DNA of 64,000 bases, taken from positions 380,201 through 444,200 of the forward strand of contig PGZM01000002.1 in the NCBI GenBank assembly GCA_002841395.1, in the 5' to 3' direction. Shown one piece after another: positions 17,376 through 25,721 of the stretch (within the stretch, counting starts at the first letter, position 1; each line of letters begins with the position of its first letter). The DNA comes from Firmicutes bacterium HGW-Firmicutes-9. Lineage in GTDB: Bacteria; Bacillota; Clostridia; Christensenellales; CAG-138. The translations under genes were made by a program, and so were the position numbers. The notes below the pieces were generated by a model. That model saw only the letters and a program-made list of their open reading frames with translations. It was not told the DNA's origin and searched no databases.

Positions 17376-17405
17376 AGTATATACTATCGAAAGCATATTC
17401 GGCAA
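17376..17405 (-). promoter_or_regulatory. Promoter of the DUF368 gene
   Basis: TTGCCG (17405-17400) and TATACT (17381-17376) on the minus strand are separated by 18 bases. The leader would be about 80 bases. The intergenic region 17289-17566 otherwise holds only the dapL promoter. Confidence 0.6.
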
Positions 17406-17505
17406 CCCAAGCGTCCATTTGTCAATAAAAATCCGCATTCTCACGAAATTCTCATGTTGACAAACTCCAAACGCTCATCCAAAACATAGCGGAATGCCCA
17501 TTCTA

Positions 17506-17535
17506 TTGCGCGTGCGCGTTTTCGTATGATATAAT
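17506..17535 (+). promoter_or_regulatory. Promoter of dapL-tmk
   Basis: TTGCGC (17506-17511), an 18-base spacer and a perfect TATAAT (17530-17535) preceded by TGA, an extended -10. The predicted start near 17542 leaves a leader of about 25 bases ending in GGGGAGG. Confidence 0.7.
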
Positions 17536-17566
17536 GCGTTGATTTAGACAATGGGGAGGTTCGGAT

Positions 17567-18799
17567 TTGTTTACTGCAAACGGATTTTACTCGCAACTAC
17601 ACGGTAGTTATCTCTTCTACGAAGTCGGCAAGCGCGCGCAGGCGTTTGCAAAAGCGCATCCCGAAGCAAAGATCATCCGCATGGGCATTGGCGACGTCAC
17701 ACGTCCTTTGGTTCCCGCCGTGGTCGAAGCAATGCACAAAGCGGTGGACGATATGTCTCATGCCGAAACCTTCCATGGCTACGGCCCAGATTTTGGTTAT
17801 GAGTTTTTACGAGAGGCGATCCTCCGGCGCGACTATACCGCCCGTGGTGTTGCCCTCGATCTGGACGAAATCTTCGTCTCAGACGGCGCGAAATGCGACG
17901 TTGGCAACATTCAGGAAATCTTCTCGCAGGACTGTGTGGTCGCGGTGACCGACCCCGTCTACCCTGTCTATGTGGATACCAACGTCATGAGCGGCCGAGG
18001 CGGCGAGTATGACAACGCAAAAGGCGGCTATCAGAAAATCGTCTACATGCCCGGCTCGGAAGCAAACGGTTTTGTCGCGGAGCTGCCCAAGCAGCGCGTT
18101 GACGTCATGTATCTCTGCTTCCCCAACAATCCCACGGGCGTGACGCTCACCAAAGAGCAGCTCAAGGTCTATGTCGACTATGCCCGCACAAACGGCACGC
18201 TGATCCTCTACGATTCGGCGTATGAGTCCTATATCTCGGAACCCAACATTCCGCACAGCATCTATGAAGTCGAAGGCGCGAAGGAATGCGCCATCGAGTT
18301 CCGCTCTATGTCCAAGACTGCGGGCTTCACCGGCACGCGCTGCGCATATACCGTCGTTCCCAAAGCGCTCATTTATAAGGATAGCTTCGGCAACGACGTA
18401 CATCTGCGCGACCTCTGGGCGCGCCGCGTCTCGACGAAGTTCAACGGCGTTTCCTATATCACTCAACGCGGCGCAGAAGCCGCCTATAGCGTGGAAGGCA
18501 ATGCGCAAATCATGGGCGTTGTCGCAGACTACATGGAAAACGCGCGCATCATCCGCGAAGGATTGCAGCAGGCAGGCTACACCGTGTTTGGCGGCGTAAA
18601 CGCACCTTACATCTGGCTCAAGGTGCCGCACGGCGACAGCTGGCGTTTCTATGACGAACTTCTATCCAACTATCACATCATCGGCACGCCCGGCGAAGGC
18701 TTTGGCGCGGCAGGTGAAGGTTATTTCCGCATGACAGCGTTTGCCTCCCGCGAGAACACGCTGGAAGCTATGGAGCGCATTCAGAAAGGTTCACTATGA
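17567..18799 (+). CDS. dapL: LL-diaminopimelate aminotransferase
   Basis: DapL makes LL-diaminopimelate directly from tetrahydrodipicolinate and glutamate, bypassing the succinylase or acetylase steps, for lysine and peptidoglycan. The 410-residue PLP enzyme of fold type I has the family length, the opening [15 protein letters not shown], the block [11 protein letters not shown] and the PLP lysine in [12 protein letters not shown] (Lys250). The start is TTG at 17567 with GGGGAGG seven bases before it; no closer ATG fits. The stop overlaps tmk as ATGA. Confidence 0.95.
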   Translation: MFTANGFYSQLHGSYLFYEVGKRAQAFAKAHPEAKIIRMGIGDVTRPLVPAVVEAMHKAVDDMSHAETFHGYGPDFGYEFLREAILRRDYTARGVALDLDEIFVSDGAKCDVGNIQEIFSQDCVVAVTDPVYPVYVDTNVMSGRGGEYDNAKGGYQKIVYMPGSEANGFVAELPKQRVDVMYLCFPNNPTGVTLTKEQLKVYVDYARTNGTLILYDSAYESYISEPNIPHSIYEVEGAKECAIEFRSMSKTAGFTGTRCAYTVVPKALIYKDSFGNDVHLRDLWARRVSTKFNGVSYITQRGAEAAYSVEGNAQIMGVVADYMENARIIREGLQQAGYTVFGGVNAPYIWLKVPHGDSWRFYDELLSNYHIIGTPGEGFGAAGEGYFRMTAFASRENTLEAMERIQKGSL

Positions 18800-19467
18800 C
18801 AAAGATCATCGCATTCGAGGGTATCGACGGAACAGGCAAAACCGTACAGCTGCAGCGGCTTTATGAGCGGCTGGTAGCAAGCGGTCGTTTTCGCGTAAAG
18901 ACGCTCTCGTTTCCGATGTATGATACCTTCTTCGGTGCGGAGTGTGGTAGACTCCTTTCCGGCAGTGGCGGCGTGCGCGCAAACGAGGTCGATCAGCGCA
19001 GCATGGCGCTCTGGTACGCGCTGGATCGATTTGAAGCGTTTCGCGATCTCGACTACTCGGATGCAGATATTCTACTGATCAACCGCTATATCCTCAGCAA
19101 CGCCGTCTATCAGTCCGTACGCGACCGCGATCTGGGTAACCCCGATCTGCTTGACTTCGTAATCGAGCTGGAGTACAACCATTTTCGTATCCCGCGGGCA
19201 GACGCGCACATCGTACTCGACATGAACCCAGAAAACGCCTACGAAAATGTCGGCAAAAAAGGATTTCGGGACTACGTCGGCGACCAGCCTGATATCTACG
19301 AGGCGTTGCCGGATATCCAGAAGCGCGCACGGCAGAAGTATATGGAGTATGCAAAGCGCATGCCGGAGATTCACATCATCCCCTGCATGGAGCAGAATAA
19401 GCTCAAGAGCATCGAAGCGATTGGCGAATTGGTCGATGCGGAACTTGCGGAATTGTTGCAGCAATAA
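18796..19467 (+). CDS. Thymidylate kinase family protein
   Basis: dTMP kinases phosphorylate dTMP to dTDP. The 223-residue protein has the P-loop EGIDGTGKT at residues 8-16 and the family block [11 protein letters not shown] near 96-106. In standard Tmk that block begins DR(Y/F); here the aspartate is asparagine, so it is a divergent member, perhaps a second or altered deoxynucleotide kinase. It is translationally coupled to dapL through ATGA, an unexplained pairing of DNA-precursor and cell-wall functions. A main tmk elsewhere in the genome is possible. Confidence 0.82.
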   Translation: MTKIIAFEGIDGTGKTVQLQRLYERLVASGRFRVKTLSFPMYDTFFGAECGRLLSGSGGVRANEVDQRSMALWYALDRFEAFRDLDYSDADILLINRYILSNAVYQSVRDRDLGNPDLLDFVIELEYNHFRIPRADAHIVLDMNPENAYENVGKKGFRDYVGDQPDIYEALPDIQKRARQKYMEYAKRMPEIHIIPCMEQNKLKSIEAIGELVDAELAELLQQ

Positions 19468-19523
19468 GGAAAGACCGTTTGTAACCATCCAAGTTCACCG
19501 GATAGTCCAACAAGGTGGTATAA

Positions 19524-19901
19524 ATGTTTCCTGTTGTGATCAATAGTGTAACCGTCGATTGTCAGTCTCCTAAAACGCTGGCGGATTTCTACAAGAATCT
19601 GCTGGGTTGGGAGACTGTGTCAGAATCTGATGATTTTGTCAGTCTGTCAACGCCCGGATTTCCTGTGCGACTGGGTTTTCAGCTCAACGAGGACTACACT
19701 CCTCCGGTTTGGCCGGAACAGGCAGGGCAACAGCAACAAATGGAGCACCTTGACTTCAAAGCCGCAAACAGGGAAGAAATGCTAGCACTAGTTCAGCATG
19801 CTTTAACTTGCGGGGCGTACATTGCAGATGACCAGTTTTCGGAAAGCTGGGTTGTGATGATCGATCCGGAAGGACATCCCTTTTGCATAGATACATTATA
19901 A
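19524..19901 (+). CDS. VOC (glyoxalase/bleomycin-resistance fold) family protein
   Basis: A 125-residue single-domain VOC protein. It starts NSVTVDCQSPKTLADFYKNLLGWE and ends with VVMIDPEGHPFCID, both typical of the beta-alpha-beta-beta-beta repeats that form a metal site as a dimer. The central HLDF and the glutamate of DPEGHPF are candidate metal ligands. The substrate is unknown; this subgroup is common in soil and gut bacteria and usually uncharacterised. AGGTGG stands five bases before the ATG. It lies 56 bases after tmk and 19 bases before the phosphofructokinase gene, so all may be one transcript. Confidence 0.85.
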   Translation: MFPVVINSVTVDCQSPKTLADFYKNLLGWETVSESDDFVSLSTPGFPVRLGFQLNEDYTPPVWPEQAGQQQQMEHLDFKAANREEMLALVQHALTCGAYIADDQFSESWVVMIDPEGHPFCIDTL

Positions 19902-19920
19902 AACGGAGGTAAATGACAAC

Positions 19921-20982
19921 ATGCGTAAAATTGGTATTCTGACGGGCGGCGGAGACTGCCCTGGCCTCAACGCGGTTATCCGCGGCGTCGTCGAAGAATG
20001 CGCGGCGGCGGGCATCGAAGTCTATGGCTTCTCGGCTGGCTGGCGCGGTGCGCTGACGGGCGAAGGCCGCTGGCTTACACTCAAAGATGTGGAAGGACTT
20101 CAGACCAAGGGTGGCACGATCCTCGAGAGCAGCCGCACCAACGTCATGAAGGAAGAAAACGGCCCCGAGCGCGTCCGTAAAACGCTCGAGAGCCTCGATC
20201 TCGAAGGCATGGTCGCCATCGGCGGCGACGACACACTCGGCGTTGCCAACAAGCTCACGAAGATGGGCATGAAGATGATCGGCGTGCCGAAGACCATTGA
20301 CAACGATCTTTCCAGCACCGACTACACGTTTGGTTTTGATACGGCGAGCAACATCGCCATGGAGTGCATCGATCGTCTCCACACCACCGCGGCTTCCCAC
20401 GCGCGCTGCTTTGTCGTGGAGTGCATGGGTCGTCACACCGGCTGGATCGCCGTTCAGGCGGGTCTTGCTGCGGATGCAAACCTGATCCTCATCCCCGAGT
20501 TCCCCAAGACGTTTGAGGAGATCATGCAGGTCATCCGCTCCCGTTACATCAAAGGCCAGCGCCACACGATCATCGCCGTGGCAGAAGGCTTTGAGCTCAA
20601 GGGCGAAGCGGAAGAAAACGTCGGCCTCGACGCGTTCGGCAACAAGCTGCTGCTCGAAAAAGAGATCGCAAAGACCCTCTCGGATCGTATCGAGAAGGCT
20701 ATGCGCGCGGATACCACGCTCGACGAGAAGCGCAAGTACTTTGAGTGCCGCTCGGTCGTGCTCGGCCACATCCAGCGCGGTGGTTCCCCCTCCTGCTTCG
20801 ACCGCGTACTCGGCACCCGCCTTGGTTTCAAGGCCGGCGAGCTGGTCGTGAACGAACAGTATGGCAACATGGTTGCTCTCCAGGGCACCGCGATCGTTAC
20901 CGCTGACCTCGACAAAGCGGTCACCGAGCGCAAGGAAGTGGATTGGGACTTCTACAAGTCCGTTTCGATCCTCTTCAAATAA
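19921..20982 (+). CDS. 6-phosphofructokinase, group III, probably pyrophosphate-dependent
   Basis: Phosphorylates fructose 6-phosphate in glycolysis. The 353-residue protein has GILTGGGDCPGLNAVIRG at the N-terminus, GGDDT near residues 101-105, VPKTIDND near 122-129 and MGRHTGWIA. Known ATP enzymes have Gly at the second acidic position (GGDGS, GGEGT), while PPi enzymes such as that of Amycolatopsis methanolica have Asp (GGEDT) with Lys in PKTIDND. Both features here point to pyrophosphate as phosphoryl donor, which would also make the step reversible. GGAGGT stands about 10 bases before the ATG. A strong terminator follows. Confidence 0.92.
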   Translation: MRKIGILTGGGDCPGLNAVIRGVVEECAAAGIEVYGFSAGWRGALTGEGRWLTLKDVEGLQTKGGTILESSRTNVMKEENGPERVRKTLESLDLEGMVAIGGDDTLGVANKLTKMGMKMIGVPKTIDNDLSSTDYTFGFDTASNIAMECIDRLHTTAASHARCFVVECMGRHTGWIAVQAGLAADANLILIPEFPKTFEEIMQVIRSRYIKGQRHTIIAVAEGFELKGEAEENVGLDAFGNKLLLEKEIAKTLSDRIEKAMRADTTLDEKRKYFECRSVVLGHIQRGGSPSCFDRVLGTRLGFKAGELVVNEQYGNMVALQGTAIVTADLDKAVTERKEVDWDFYKSVSILFK

Positions 20983-21002
20983 GAAACATCACGCAACAAA
21001 TA

Positions 21003-21033
21003 AGCGGACGGGTTACCCCGTCCGCTTTTTTTT
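21003..21033 (+). terminator. Rho-independent terminator of the dapL-pfk string
   Basis: AGCGGACGGG (21003-21012) and CCCGTCCGCT (21017-21026) form a 10-bp G+C-rich stem with a 4-base loop, followed by eight T. It ends at the stop codon of the converging nitrilase-family gene. Confidence 0.95.
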
Positions 21034-21811
21034 ACCTTGCAAGTGTTTCAGAAATCTGCCTTCTCCCTTTTGCGCCGAATGAGTCCTCTGTTGACTTCTT
21101 CAAATCATAGACCAACAGCTGTTCCGTGTGAGGTATCGACTCCAAAATCACTCTTCCATCTTTGTCAATCACCGCTGACGGCGCAGTTTGATTTATCGCG
21201 GAACTATTGACGCTAATAACGGGAAATACATTCTCAACAGCGCGGGTTCGGAGATGCGCTTTGATTAAATCGTATCGTTCTATTGCGTCTGCTTCTGAAG
21301 TGTCATTAAAAATAATAACTGCGCAATCAACGTTCTTACGATATAATTCGCGGAAATACTCTGGGAAGCGCACTTCAAAGCAAATGCGAACTCCTATTCG
21401 AAATCCGTTTACTTTGAAGACTCCTTCATCCATATCTCCGGACGAGAAATTTTCGGCATCCCATCCCCATAATGCTCTCTTTCGATAGACGGTATAAGTT
21501 TCTTTCCCTGGCATAGCGAGAATCGCACTGTTGTAATACTTGCCTTCTGCACATTCGGCTGTACCAGTCAATATGCACAAGTGATTGTCAGTAGCAAGCT
21601 GTTCCAACTCTTTTTTAGCAAGCACAACTTTCTGAAAATCAATCTCATTAATTGTGAATGGACTTGTTTGGGGATACCCTGACAAAGCGCACTCAGGCAG
21701 GACCAGAAGCTCAACACCATTGAGGGTGGCTTCCTCAGCCGCAACTTTGATGTGTAGCATGTTTTCGTAATGATTAGCTGTCACAGCGTATTGATATAAA
21801 CCAATTCTCAT
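21032..21811 (-). CDS. Carbon-nitrogen hydrolase (nitrilase superfamily)
   Basis: A 259-residue amidase-type enzyme with the complete Glu-Lys-Cys catalytic triad: Glu40 (LPECALSGY), Lys111 (YRKRALW) and Cys144 (VRICFEVRFPE). The superfamily hydrolyses nitriles, amides and N-carbamoyl compounds; the exact substrate cannot be read from sequence. The start may be the ATG at 21811 or a TTG at 21823; neither has a strong ribosome binding site, and I prefer the ATG because the protein then begins MRIGLYQY like relatives. It follows the ABC exporter by under 20 bases, so the two are likely co-transcribed. The 3' end meets the plus-strand pfk terminator. Confidence 0.87.
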   Translation of the reverse strand: MRIGLYQYAVTANHYENMLHIKVAAEEATLNGVELLVLPECALSGYPQTSPFTINEIDFQKVVLAKKELEQLATDNHLCILTGTAECAEGKYYNSAILAMPGKETYTVYRKRALWGWDAENFSSGDMDEGVFKVNGFRIGVRICFEVRFPEYFRELYRKNVDCAVIIFNDTSEADAIERYDLIKAHLRTRAVENVFPVISVNSSAINQTAPSAVIDKDGRVILESIPHTEQLLVYDLKKSTEDSFGAKGRRQISETLAR

Positions 21812-21828
21812 TTTCTTATCCAAAATCT

Positions 21829-23667
21829 CTATTGATCCTGCTCCAGTACTCGACGAAACTGCGTCTCGTATAGCTCGCGATATACGCCGCTATGCTCTAG
21901 CAGCTGTTCATGCGTGCCCTGTTCAACAATCGTGCCGTCTTTTAGCACAAGGATGCGATCTGCGGCTAGAACGGTTGAAAGTCGATGCGCAATCACGATG
22001 CTCGTGCGCCCTGCCATCACCAGCTCCATTGCGTTTTGAATTGTATTTTCTGAGATGGAATCGAGCGAGCTGGTCGCTTCATCAAGTATCAATATCTTCG
22101 GGTTCTTCAGCACCACGCGAGCCAGAGAAATGCGCTGCTTCTCCCCTCCGCTGAGCTTCAATCCACGGTTTCCGACCATCGCATCATAGCCTAGCTCCTG
22201 AGACACGATAAAATCGTATATGTTTGCGAGCCTGCAAGCGGCTTCCAGTTCCTCCTGTGTTGCGTCGGGTTTGGCGTACAACAGGTTTTCGCGAATGGTA
22301 CCATTGAACAAGTACGCATCCTGCGTGACCACGCCGATGTTTCCGCGCAAATACGCTAGCTCAAAGTCACGAACATCCGTCCCCGCGATGGAAACCGATC
22401 CGCTGTTCACATCATACAATCGCAGCAACAGATTGACGATGGTCGACTTCCCCGCGCCGGATGGTCCAACGATAGCAAATATCTTGCCGGACGGGATCAT
22501 AAAGCTCACATCGTTCAAAATCGGCGTTTTATGCTCATAGGTGAACGACACAAGATCGTATCGAATCTCTGTCGAAGACAAATCCGGTTTGATTGCATCA
22601 GGCTTACTCTTGATTGTGACCTCTTTGTCGTAGTAGTCGAATATGCGTGTAAAGAGTGCGAGCGATCGCGTGAAATCGACGCCTAGGTTTAGTAACGAAT
22701 TTACCGGCCCGTATAGACGGTTGACCAGCGCAATCATCGCCGTGATGGTACCGATGGTCAGCGTCGCATCTCCGTTTGAGATCATCAATACGCCACCGGT
22801 GAAGTAGATCAACAGCGGCCCAATCTGCGAGAGCGTACCGAGAATCATGATAAACCATTTGCCGCTGCGCTGCTCCTTGAGTGTTAGGCGCGTGACGCTG
22901 TCGTTGACGCTGACGAAACGGTCGTATTCGGACTTCTCACGCGTAAAAAGCTTCATCAGCATAGAGCCGGAGACGCTTAACGTCTCCGTAATCAGCTGAT
23001 TCATCTTGTCGCGTTCGTTCTGTACATCGGTGAGCAGCTTCCAGCGGGTTTTGCCGACCGTTCGCGCGGGAATCAACGTCATGGGTATGATCGCGATCCC
23101 GACGAGCGCCATACGCCAGTTCATCGTGAACAGCGCGATCAACGTCGCAATCATCACGGCAATGTTGGATACCGATGTCGTCAGCGTGCTTGTGATGACG
23201 GTTCCGACGCCGCTGATGTCGCTCTCCATGCGCGTCAGGATATCGCCTTGTTTCTCATTCGTGTAAAACGAGTGCGGCATCTGTTGCAGATGCGCGTACA
23301 TCTGGTTTTGCATGTCGAAAATGATCCGCTGTGAAATCCACGAATTGATGTAGCTCTGCAGTACGCCGATTGCCTGCGCCGTGGTCAGCGTCACAAGTGC
23401 AAGCAACAGCAGCTGAATCAAGAGCTGCATGTTCTTGCCGACCAACGCCTGATCGACGATACGGCCCGTAATGATGGACGGAAACAGACCGATCACCGCA
23501 CTAATGAGAATCGCGAGAAACACGAACACGAACTGGACGCGATATGGTTTTAGATAGGACAAAATCCGAAACAGAAGTTCTTTACTCAGTTTCGGACGGT
23601 TCTTCTTCTCTTCTTCGGTCAGATAGCCGCGCGGTCCGCCCAGCCCTCTGCCCATGCCCATTGCCAT
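21829..23667 (-). CDS. ABC exporter, fused membrane and ATPase domains
   Basis: A 612-residue half-transporter. The N-terminal membrane domain (six helices, residues about 45-335) is followed by an ATPase domain (about 365-605) with Walker A VGPSGAGKS, signature LSGGEKQR and Walker B ILILDEATSSLD. Such proteins form homo- or heterodimers that export lipids, drugs or peptides; no partner half-transporter is next to it and there is no peptidase domain, so the substrate is unknown. A cytoplasmic N-terminal tail of glycine and methionine (MAMGMGRGLGG) is typical of the MsbA/YheI-like group. GAGGTGG stands before the ATG. It lies 21 bases after sdaAA. Confidence 0.9.
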   Translation of the reverse strand: MAMGMGRGLGGPRGYLTEEEKKNRPKLSKELLFRILSYLKPYRVQFVFVFLAILISAVIGLFPSIITGRIVDQALVGKNMQLLIQLLLLALVTLTTAQAIGVLQSYINSWISQRIIFDMQNQMYAHLQQMPHSFYTNEKQGDILTRMESDISGVGTVITSTLTTSVSNIAVMIATLIALFTMNWRMALVGIAIIPMTLIPARTVGKTRWKLLTDVQNERDKMNQLITETLSVSGSMLMKLFTREKSEYDRFVSVNDSVTRLTLKEQRSGKWFIMILGTLSQIGPLLIYFTGGVLMISNGDATLTIGTITAMIALVNRLYGPVNSLLNLGVDFTRSLALFTRIFDYYDKEVTIKSKPDAIKPDLSSTEIRYDLVSFTYEHKTPILNDVSFMIPSGKIFAIVGPSGAGKSTIVNLLLRLYDVNSGSVSIAGTDVRDFELAYLRGNIGVVTQDAYLFNGTIRENLLYAKPDATQEELEAACRLANIYDFIVSQELGYDAMVGNRGLKLSGGEKQRISLARVVLKNPKILILDEATSSLDSISENTIQNAMELVMAGRTSIVIAHRLSTVLAADRILVLKDGTIVEQGTHEQLLEHSGVYRELYETQFRRVLEQDQ

Positions 23668-23688
23668 TCTTCCACCTCAAACTTGCGA

Positions 23689-24582
23689 TCAATTCCCCTG
23701 CAAGCGCTTGACTCGCTCCGCAACGGCTTTGCCTGTGGGCGTGGTGGCCAAGCCTCCGCGTGCCGTCTCGCGGTATTCTACACGGATGTCTTTGCCTACC
23801 TTGTACATCGCGGAGACGACCTCGTCAAACGGAATCAAACTCGTAATGCCAGCAAGTGCCATATCGGCGCAAAGCATGGCGTTCACCGCGCCAAGCGCGT
23901 TTCGTTTGATGCATGGGCATTCGACGAGACCCGCGACAGGGTCACAGATGAGTCCGAGCACGTTCTTCATCGCCATCGCCGCGGCATCGAGCGCCTGTAC
24001 AGGCGCGCCGCCGCTGATTTCCACCAGTGCAGCAGCCGTCATACACGCGGCAACGCCCGTCTCCGCCTGGCATCCGCCGCCCGCGCCGGATATCGTCGCG
24101 TTTTTCGCGAAAATCAAGCCGATCGCGCCTGCGGTAAACAGACCTTCGATCAAAGTTTCATCCGACCAGCCGCGCTGGCGGCCCGCTTCAATGAGCGCGC
24201 CCGCGAGAATGCCGCTAGCCCCCGCCGTCGGTGCGGCAACGATGCGCCCCATCGAGGCGTTGACTTCTACCACCGCCATCGAAGACGCAGCCGCGCGGCA
24301 AGCGGTATAACCAGAAAACGGATTGTGTTTTCCGTATTTAAAGAGCTTCATCGCCTCACCGCCGGAGAGTCCGCTGACGGACTCGACCTTGCTGTTGAGA
24401 CCGCGCTCTACAGACGCGCGCATGACGTCGAGATTCTTTTGCATCTCGGCAATGATCTCTTCGCGCGGTTGCTCGCTGATCTTCACTTCTCTGCGAATCA
24501 TTGCCTCATAGATCGGGATACTGTTCTCAAGACAATAGCGGCGCAGGGATTCGCCATTATTAAACGCATCGGATAACAGCAT
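23689..24582 (-). CDS. sdaAA: L-serine dehydratase, iron-sulfur-dependent, alpha subunit
   Basis: Deaminates L-serine to pyruvate and ammonia with a 4Fe-4S cluster, as in anaerobic Firmicutes. The 297-residue alpha subunit carries the cluster cysteines in GGGCQAETGVAACM and in ICDPVAGLVECPCIKRN. GGAGG is close to the ATG at 24582. It lies 14 bases after the beta subunit gene. Together they form the two-subunit enzyme that is fused into one chain in Escherichia coli. Confidence 0.96.
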   Translation of the reverse strand: MLLSDAFNNGESLRRYCLENSIPIYEAMIRREVKISEQPREEIIAEMQKNLDVMRASVERGLNSKVESVSGLSGGEAMKLFKYGKHNPFSGYTACRAAASSMAVVEVNASMGRIVAAPTAGASGILAGALIEAGRQRGWSDETLIEGLFTAGAIGLIFAKNATISGAGGGCQAETGVAACMTAAALVEISGGAPVQALDAAAMAMKNVLGLICDPVAGLVECPCIKRNALGAVNAMLCADMALAGITSLIPFDEVVSAMYKVGKDIRVEYRETARGGLATTPTGKAVAERVKRLQGN

Positions 24583-24596
24583 ATTCTTCTCCTCCC

Positions 24597-25259
24597 TTAC
24601 ACCACAAACAGTTTATTGATGCCGTCGCACAGGCGCAGAATCATACTCTGCATGTCCTGCGTGACGGGTTGATCCGTCTCGATGGTCATATACGCGTCCT
24701 CGCCTTTTCCATGGCGGAATACGCGCATAAACGCGATGTTGACGTTGAGCTGCGCGAGCACATGCGAAACCTCTGCGATGACGCCGGGTTTGTCGTTGTG
24801 CTGGATGATCAGCGTCGGGTACTCGCCGGAGAACTCAACGGCAAGCCCGTTGATCTCGGAAATGCGGATATTGCCGCCGCCGACGGACTGTCCGACCACA
24901 TCCGTAATCTGCCCGTCGGAGCCCGTGATGACGATGCGGGCGGTGTTCGGGTGCTTTGGCGCTTCGTCCGAAAACTCCACGGAAACCTGAACACCCATCT
25001 CGCGCGCAACGGTAAACGCCTCCTTGATGCGCGGATCATCCGGGTCCATGCCCAGCACGCCCGCTACAAGCGCTTTGTCCGTACCATGGCCCTTGCCCGT
25101 TTCGGCAAATGAGCCATAGAGGGTGAACGAAGCCTCCGCCACATCTTCCGCCGCGATCTTTCGCGCAATGTGCGCGAGGCGAACCGCACCTGCCGTGTGG
25201 GAGCTGCTTGGCCCCGTCATGCGCGGGCCGATGATATCAAACACCGAAAAGTCTTCCAT
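24597..25259 (-). CDS. sdaAB: L-serine dehydratase, iron-sulfur-dependent, beta subunit
   Basis: The 220-residue beta subunit has the family opening SVFDIIGPRMTGPSSSHTAGAVRLA, which binds substrate at the interface, and a C-terminal ACT domain (about 145-220, PTLIIQHNDKPGVIAEVSHVLA) that probably senses serine. I chose the ATG at 25259, with GGAG nine bases upstream, over a longer frame to 25304 that runs toward the SRP RNA terminator. It is upstream of and co-transcribed with sdaAA. No convincing promoter was found between it and the SRP RNA terminator. Confidence 0.95.
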   Translation of the reverse strand: MEDFSVFDIIGPRMTGPSSSHTAGAVRLAHIARKIAAEDVAEASFTLYGSFAETGKGHGTDKALVAGVLGMDPDDPRIKEAFTVAREMGVQVSVEFSDEAPKHPNTARIVITGSDGQITDVVGQSVGGGNIRISEINGLAVEFSGEYPTLIIQHNDKPGVIAEVSHVLAQLNVNIAFMRVFRHGKGEDAYMTIETDQPVTQDMQSMILRLCDGINKLFVV

Positions 25260-25309
25260 ATTGTTTCGCTCCATCGATTCACAATTTCTTGCGTAAAAAC
25301 TCAACTGAT

Positions 25310-25345
25310 AAAAAGAACCGGCGCATCAAATATATGACACGCCGG
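25310..25345 (-). terminator. Terminator of the SRP RNA gene
   Basis: On the minus strand CCGGCG (25345-25340) pairs with CGCCGG (25323-25318), with an inner TCA/TGA pairing, and is followed by TTCTTTTT. It starts about 10 bases after the predicted 3' end of the RNA. Confidence 0.8.
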
Positions 25346-25354
25346 TCGAAGGAA

Positions 25355-25628
25355 TTGCCGCGCACCCGAACTTTGACAAACACGCCTCCGGGCGACGCTC
25401 CGACAGGTTGCTCCTTTCAGGCTGCTCCGCGGCACATCGCGTATTCCGCTAAATGCTGCTTCCGTCAGGACCTGACATGGTTCACGGCCTGCGATTGCAC
25501 GGGACCCGACGCTCAACACCCCTTATCGGGATCTGACCCCACAGGCGCTTGCCGGGGAACGGGATTTCTACCCTGCTATAGCGGATTGCAGGTACAGGGC
25601 ACCGCTAACTCCCCGCTTAGCGCGGCAA
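25355..25628 (-). ncRNA. ffs: Signal recognition particle RNA, long (Alu-containing) type
   Basis: The RNA scaffold of SRP, which binds Ffh and targets nascent membrane and secreted proteins. The Ffh-binding apical hairpin is at 25454-25476 (core CAGGTCCTGACGGAAGCAGC on the minus strand). The Alu-domain 5' part carries GCGGTGCCCTGTA and CCGCTATAGCAGGG. The two ends pair perfectly over nine bases (TTGCCGCGC with GCGCGGCAA, 25620-25628 and 25355-25363). The length of about 274 bases matches the Bacillus scRNA. It has its own promoter and terminator. The exact ends are inferred from the closing stem. Confidence 0.95.
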
Positions 25629-25644
25629 ACTGGTTTACCAGAAG

Positions 25645-25673
25645 ATTGTAACATATACGCGCGCGAAAGCCAA
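25645..25673 (-). promoter_or_regulatory. Promoter of the SRP RNA gene
   Basis: TTGGCT (25673-25668), 17 bases, TACAAT (25650-25645), with TGT before the -10, on the minus strand. It fits a start about 10 bases before the predicted RNA 5' end. Confidence 0.8.
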
Positions 25674-25721
25674 ACGAATTTTGAGGCGCGCGTATGAAAG
25701 GATTGCAAAGAAATATCGCAG

